Part shown: in pieces, positions 13,850-16,751 of the stretch
How positions within the stretch are numbered: the first letter of the stretch is position 1
Layout: each line of letters begins with the position of its first letter
NCBI GenBank assembly: GCA_029938745.1
Contig: JAOZUJ010000015.1
Coordinates: 1-16,751 of the forward strand
Reading direction: 5' to 3'
From: Candidatus Moraniibacteriota bacterium
GTDB lineage: Bacteria; Patescibacteriota; Minisyncoccia; Moranbacterales; GCA-2747515
Length of the DNA: 16,751 nt
Translations under genes and position numbers: made by a program
Notes under the pieces: model-generated
What the model was told of the DNA's origin: nothing
The model's input: the letters and a program-made list of their open reading frames with translations, nothing else
Databases searched by the model: none

Positions 13850-14031
13850 TATTTTTTGTGCGTTATATCTTCATCTGAAAGAAACGGAGATGGCTCTGGA
13901 TTTTTTTGAGGCTTTTGAGAAATTTGATCTTCCTCTACTTGTTGCACATCCTTATCCCGTTCAACAACATCATTAGAATCATTTTGTAAGTCTAATTTAC
14001 TCCCACCAAAAATTTTTGATAATATTCCCAT
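13849..14031 (-). CDS. Small 60-aa protein coupled to the Schlafen-membrane gene
   Basis: A 60-aa protein with a short amphipathic start (MGILSKIFGGSKLDL) and a remainder rich in Asp, Glu, Gln, Lys and Pro, so probably disordered. I accept it as a real gene because its TAA overlaps the ATG of the next gene by one base (TAATG), a classic sign of translational coupling, and because no other gene fills this space. It has no SD. A hairpin with a T-run ends one base before its ATG (14032-14073). It may be an accessory or regulatory partner of the membrane-AlbA_2 protein, for example by touching the membrane through its N-terminus; this is inference. Confidence 0.6.
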   Translation of the reverse strand: MGILSKIFGGSKLDLQNDSNDVVERDKDVQQVEEDQISQKPQKNPEPSPFLSDEDITHKK

Positions 14032-14073
14032 AAAAATAGCGAGAACTTGTCACCACAATTGCAACAAGCTCTC
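14032..14073 (-). terminator. Hairpin plus T-run after the HdeD-family gene (terminator or attenuator)
   Basis: GAGAACTTGT (14041-14050) pairs with ACAAGCTCTC (14064-14073), 10 bp with one G-U pair and a 13-nt loop, and on the minus strand CGCTATTTTT follows. It lies 18 nt after the HdeD-family stop. The T-run directly abuts the ATG of the 60-aa gene, leaving no room for another promoter, so read-through is probably needed for the downstream pair. Confidence 0.65.
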
Positions 14074-14091
14074 TTAAAATAAAGTGTCTAA

Positions 14092-14679
14092 TTATTTCTT
14101 TGATACACTATACAAAATGATGATATCAATACCAGCAAAAAGCATATAAATACCTGCAAAAATACCAAGCATTATTGTTGAGCTAGCAAATAAATTCATC
14201 AAGATCATTGCAGAAAGCAAAAGAGAGATCAAACCACTTGTAAGCATCCAACCCCAGTGTGGTGGTCGTTTTGCAATTGATTGAAATGTTTTGACAATAC
14301 CATCAACTCCAAAAAATATACCCATCATGAGTGTAATTGACACAAGCGATGCAATTGGATTATTGATCATCATAAGACCCAAGATGAATGCTAAAACACC
14401 CATAAGCATACCTACCCACATACCACTTTCTTTTCTGTTCACAATCGCTGCAAAAAATTGAACAATTCCACCAAAGACCAAAAACCATCCAATAAACACA
14501 TTTGTTATCATAGTTGTTGCAATTGGTGACACGAGTGCAGCAATACCAGCTATAACGAGAAAAATACCCATAGCAAGGTACCATCCGTTCATTTTAGGCA
14601 TCATCGACTCTTCTACTACTACTTCTTCTACTTTTTGTTCTTGTCCCTGTGGCGCTGTTGCCACATTTTCATTTTCCAT
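14092..14679 (-). CDS. HdeD-family (DUF308) membrane protein
   Basis: A 195-aa protein. After a polar, Glu-rich N-terminal tail (about 1-30) there are six closely packed hydrophobic helices separated by very short loops, repeating a pattern of GI(x)3-G(x)3-P and GWFLVFGGIVQFF. This is the signature of the HdeD/DUF308 family: GWYLAMGIFLVIAGIAALVSP, then VFIGWFLVFGG, then MLMGVLAFILGLMMINNP in overall layout. HdeD in E. coli is linked to acid resistance; for most relatives the role is unknown. The promoter at 14715-14742 overlaps the end of the upstream cardiolipin synthase gene, so it can be transcribed alone. No SD. Confidence 0.87.
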   Translation of the reverse strand: MENENVATAPQGQEQKVEEVVVEESMMPKMNGWYLAMGIFLVIAGIAALVSPIATTMITNVFIGWFLVFGGIVQFFAAIVNRKESGMWVGMLMGVLAFILGLMMINNPIASLVSITLMMGIFFGVDGIVKTFQSIAKRPPHWGWMLTSGLISLLLSAMILMNLFASSTIMLGIFAGIYMLFAGIDIIILYSVSKK

Positions 14680-14714
14680 ACTATATGTTTTAAAAATTAC
14701 TAATATGTACTAAC

Positions 14715-14742
14715 ATTATAACACAAAAAATATATTTTACAA
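14715..14742 (-). promoter_or_regulatory. Promoter of the HdeD-family gene
   Basis: On the minus strand TTGTAA (14737-14742), 16 bp, then a perfect TATAAT (14715-14720) with TGT directly before it (extended -10). Expected start near 14708, leader about 28 nt. The -35 overlaps the stop codon of the cardiolipin synthase gene. Confidence 0.7.
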
Positions 14743-16224
14743 CAATGGTGATAATAGGCGCACTACTGAATTACGAAATTTCGCAAATATATTTATCTTT
14801 TTATATTGTTCAATGGTAAACTCAGTACATTGCATTATATCTTCTTTATAATCACTCTCCAATTCCTCTGCGATTGACTCATCGTAAATGACAATATTAT
14901 TTTCATATGATAAATGGAGACTGCGAATATCCATATTTGTTGTACCAATTGAACAAATACTACCATCAACACTGATTGTTTTTGCATGCAAAAAACCAGC
15001 ATTATAATGATAAATTTTAACACCAGCAAGAAGTAATTCCTCAAAATATGTAAAAGCTGCCCAATACGGTATTCGTTTATCTGGTATGCCAGCAATCATC
15101 ACGCGCACATCCACACCAGCAAGTGCTGCGATTTTTAATGCTTCAAATAAATTTGCATCCGGGATAAAATACGGCGTTTGAATATATATATGGTCTTTTG
15201 CTGCCATAATGATCGCAAACAATGCTTGCTTAATCGGTTGCCAATACGAATCTGGTTCCGATGAGATTACTTGTACCGGCACACGTTCTGTGCAATCACT
15301 CGCATGAATTGGAAAATATTTATCATTAAACAAAGATGTGCCTCGTGCCTCTTCCCAGTTTATTGCAAATGCACTATGTAAAAATAATACGGAGTCTCCT
15401 TGTAACCGCACATGTGTATCACGCCAACTCTCATATGATGTGCCACCATCAATATATTCTTGCCCCATATTCATACCTCCCGTATATCCGATAACGCCAT
15501 CTATTACAACGATTTTTCTGTGCAATAAGTAATTGACAGTTGTAATTCGAAGTGGTGACAGCGCATTAAAAAAAGGTACGACTTCAATGCCAGCATGTCG
15601 CATTTCTCTAAAATGTTTTTTATGAAATAGTGCTGTAAAAAATGAGCCCATTGGATCATACACAATGCGTACCTCCACACCCTGTTGCACTTTTTTGATG
15701 AGTAGTTCTTTAATTTCATTTGTTAATTTATCATCACGCCATATGAAATATTCCATATGTATAAATGTTTTTGCATTTTTGATATCTTTTTTTAATGCCT
15801 CGATCTTTTGTGTGCCACTTTGTAATATTTGCACAGCATTATGCGTTGTTAGAAACGTATCAGAGTTTTTTTGTGACACACGTAAAATACGCTCAACACT
15901 ATGTGACATTGTTTTATTTTTGATCGATGCAATATAACTCTCTTGCTTATGTTGAATTTTTTTGACAATAGACTCTGTTTTCTCATGAATCTGCTTGATC
16001 TTATCTTTTTTGCGTGGATTGACAACCTTCCAATTACGTCCAAAGAAAATATATACAAAAAATCCAATAATTGGAAAAAGCAAAAAGATCAAAATCCATG
16101 CAAGCGTAGAGCTCGTGTCACGGTTTTCCATGATAATAAAGATAACAACCACACCTAAATAGACATAAATTGCAAAAACAGCAATAAATGAATAACTTTC
16201 CACCGTTGAAAGTAATGCGTGCAT
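14737..16224 (-). CDS. cls: Cardiolipin synthase, phospholipase D type
   Basis: A 495-aa membrane enzyme that condenses two phosphatidylglycerols (or related donors) into cardiolipin. Two N-terminal membrane helices (about 10-32 and 40-61, the PLDc_N region) are followed by two phospholipase D motifs: H235-x-K237-x4-D242 in LLHRKIVVIDGVIGYTGG and H413-x-K415-x4-D420 in LHAKTISVDGSICSIGTTN. Both catalytic HKD sets are intact. The length is standard for bacterial Cls. The ATG (16222-16224) has only a weak GGA upstream. A separate promoter lies at 16256-16284. The HdeD-family gene follows. Confidence 0.95.
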   Translation of the reverse strand: MHALLSTVESYSFIAVFAIYVYLGVVVIFIIMENRDTSSTLAWILIFLLFPIIGFFVYIFFGRNWKVVNPRKKDKIKQIHEKTESIVKKIQHKQESYIASIKNKTMSHSVERILRVSQKNSDTFLTTHNAVQILQSGTQKIEALKKDIKNAKTFIHMEYFIWRDDKLTNEIKELLIKKVQQGVEVRIVYDPMGSFFTALFHKKHFREMRHAGIEVVPFFNALSPLRITTVNYLLHRKIVVIDGVIGYTGGMNMGQEYIDGGTSYESWRDTHVRLQGDSVLFLHSAFAINWEEARGTSLFNDKYFPIHASDCTERVPVQVISSEPDSYWQPIKQALFAIIMAAKDHIYIQTPYFIPDANLFEALKIAALAGVDVRVMIAGIPDKRIPYWAAFTYFEELLLAGVKIYHYNAGFLHAKTISVDGSICSIGTTNMDIRSLHLSYENNIVIYDESIAEELESDYKEDIMQCTEFTIEQYKKINIFAKFRNSVVRLLSPLL

Positions 16225-16255
16225 AAGTTTATGTATCCAAGTGCTTTATACAGCA

Positions 16256-16284
16256 ATACTAGCTCATTTTTATCATTTTGTCAC
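16256..16284 (-). promoter_or_regulatory. Promoter of the cardiolipin synthase gene
   Basis: On the minus strand GTGACA (16279-16284), exactly 17 bp, then TAGTAT (16256-16261). Expected start near 16249, leader about 25 nt. TATAAA closer to the gene is an alternative -10 with no good -35. Confidence 0.55.
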
Positions 16285-16303
16285 TTAATTTATGTGTTGT
16301 TAC

Positions 16304-16324
16304 GCCTGCCGGCAGGCAGGTAGC
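16304..16324. repeat. GC-rich palindromic repeat, CCTGCC/GGCAGG type
   Basis: CCTGCC-GGCAGG (16305-16316) is a perfect 12-bp palindrome, with an extra CAGG copy following. This G+C-rich block stands out in an AT-rich spacer. To my recollection this motif is frequent in intergenic regions of Patescibacteria assemblies; I could not check that. Confidence 0.6.
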
Positions 16325-16348
16325 ATATGACACCGTCATTAAAAATAA

Positions 16349-16375
16349 CAAAAACAGGTTAAGAACCTGTTTTTG
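16349..16375. terminator. Bidirectional terminator after the Cys-rich gene
   Basis: CAAAAACAGGTT (16349-16360) pairs with AACCTGTTTTTG (16364-16375), 12 bp with a 3-nt loop. A-tract and T-tract flank the GC core. It lies about 50 nt after the stop of the minus-strand gene at 16427. Confidence 0.8.
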
Positions 16376-16426
16376 TACGTTTTTATTTCACAATCTAAAT
16401 TAGCCTTGCAAAAATTAGTATACGAA

Positions 16427-16751
16427 TTATTTTTCCCCTTCTCCTGCCATTGTTGCTGGATCTTCAAAACAACTGTCATGTTCTTCACTCCACACGCCAC
16501 CAGCCTCTGCGCAAACTTGCTTATCATTATCAAGACTTTCTTCATCTAGACATTTAGCTGGTTGCATTGTTGCTGGGTCACAGAACATCCGCGTACATGC
16601 GAGCATTCCATCTGGACTTACCTGACAATTATTACATCCATCAAACCACACTTCACATCCTGCTGTTATTGTATTGCCATTTTCATCTACAATTTCTCCA
16701 GTTGTTGTGCTTTCTTCCTGACAATTTAAACTTTTATCTGTACCTTCTATA
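16427..16751 (-). CDS. Cys-rich, probably secreted protein, 5' end outside the window
   Basis: The frame is open from the right edge to TAA at 16427-16429, giving about 108 visible residues. It is rich in Cys, Asp, Glu and Thr. The segment GCEVWFDGCNNCQVSPDG followed by MLACTRMFCDP resembles the eight-cysteine-cluster type of extracellular domain, with paired Cys around a W-F/Y-DGCN core. Two related DPATM units follow (CDPATMQPAKC and FEDPATMAGEGEK). Many Cys with few hydrophobic residues suggest disulfide bonds outside the cell. No signal peptide is visible because the N-terminus is missing. An internal GTG (16651) is not the real start. Function unknown. Confidence 0.75.
   Translation of the reverse strand, partial: IEGTDKSLNCQEESTTTGEIVDENGNTITAGCEVWFDGCNNCQVSPDGMLACTRMFCDPATMQPAKCLDEESLDNDKQVCAEAGGVWSEEHDSCFEDPATMAGEGEK

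Noticed and set aside
105..16751. UGA reassigned to an amino acid, as in Gracilibacteria and Absconditabacteria
   Set aside because: No gene uses TGA as its stop (17 TAA, 2 TAG), but all genes reach normal family lengths under the standard code, and 19 AT-rich genes without TGA can occur by chance.

Overview
The window looks like an AT-rich chromosomal segment from a member of the Candidate Phyla Radiation (Patescibacteria) or a similarly reduced bacterium. The reasons are a short one-core EF-Ts, housekeeping genes that mostly lack a Shine-Dalgarno (SD) sequence, type IV pilin plus small exported proteins, a Cys-rich secreted protein, and dispersed intergenic repeats. This assignment is inference; no rRNA gene is present. 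The standard genetic code fits: genes are full length, and 17 of the 19 stop codons seen are TAA, 2 TAG, none TGA.

Layout. Positions 1-50 hold the 5' part of a tRNA-Thr(UGU) with its own promoter. Positions 105-2141 (minus) form a translation cluster: rpsB (S2), tsf (EF-Ts) and a TPR membrane protein. Positions 2372-3949 (plus) hold rpmE (L31) and prfA (RF1), each with a promoter and terminator. Positions 4010-4833 (minus) hold a type IV pilin and a one-TM peptide behind a near-consensus promoter. Positions 4926-8921 form a surface-polysaccharide locus: Wzx-like flippase and GT4 glycosyltransferase (minus) and a Wzy/WaaL-like ligase-polymerase (plus). The last two are driven by divergent promoters that share one symmetrical extended -10. 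A pair of inverted 39-40 bp repeats and a terminator follow. Positions 9149-9673 hold a leaderless exported coiled-coil protein preceded by a 46-bp perfect palindrome.

Positions 9815-12392 (minus) are the oddest part: three tightly coupled genes for a lipoprotein, a signal-peptide protein and a tryptophan-rich, beta-strand-rich exported protein. All three have strong GGAGG ribosome-binding sites, and the last gene is visibly richer in G+C. Between this operon and the next block lies a probable small RNA (about 12626-12701) with a consensus promoter and a strong terminator. Positions 12728-14031 hold a membrane protein fused to a Schlafen AlbA_2 domain and its translationally coupled 60-aa partner. 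Positions 14092-16224 hold an HdeD-family protein and a cardiolipin synthase. The right edge cuts a Cys-rich secreted protein.

How it fits together: the left third is translation machinery, while most of the rest concerns the envelope (pili, glycans, phospholipid, exported and membrane proteins). The strongest candidates for something undescribed are the SD-led exported three-gene operon with its structured leader, the neighbouring small RNA, the 46-bp palindrome, and the membrane-Schlafen fusion.
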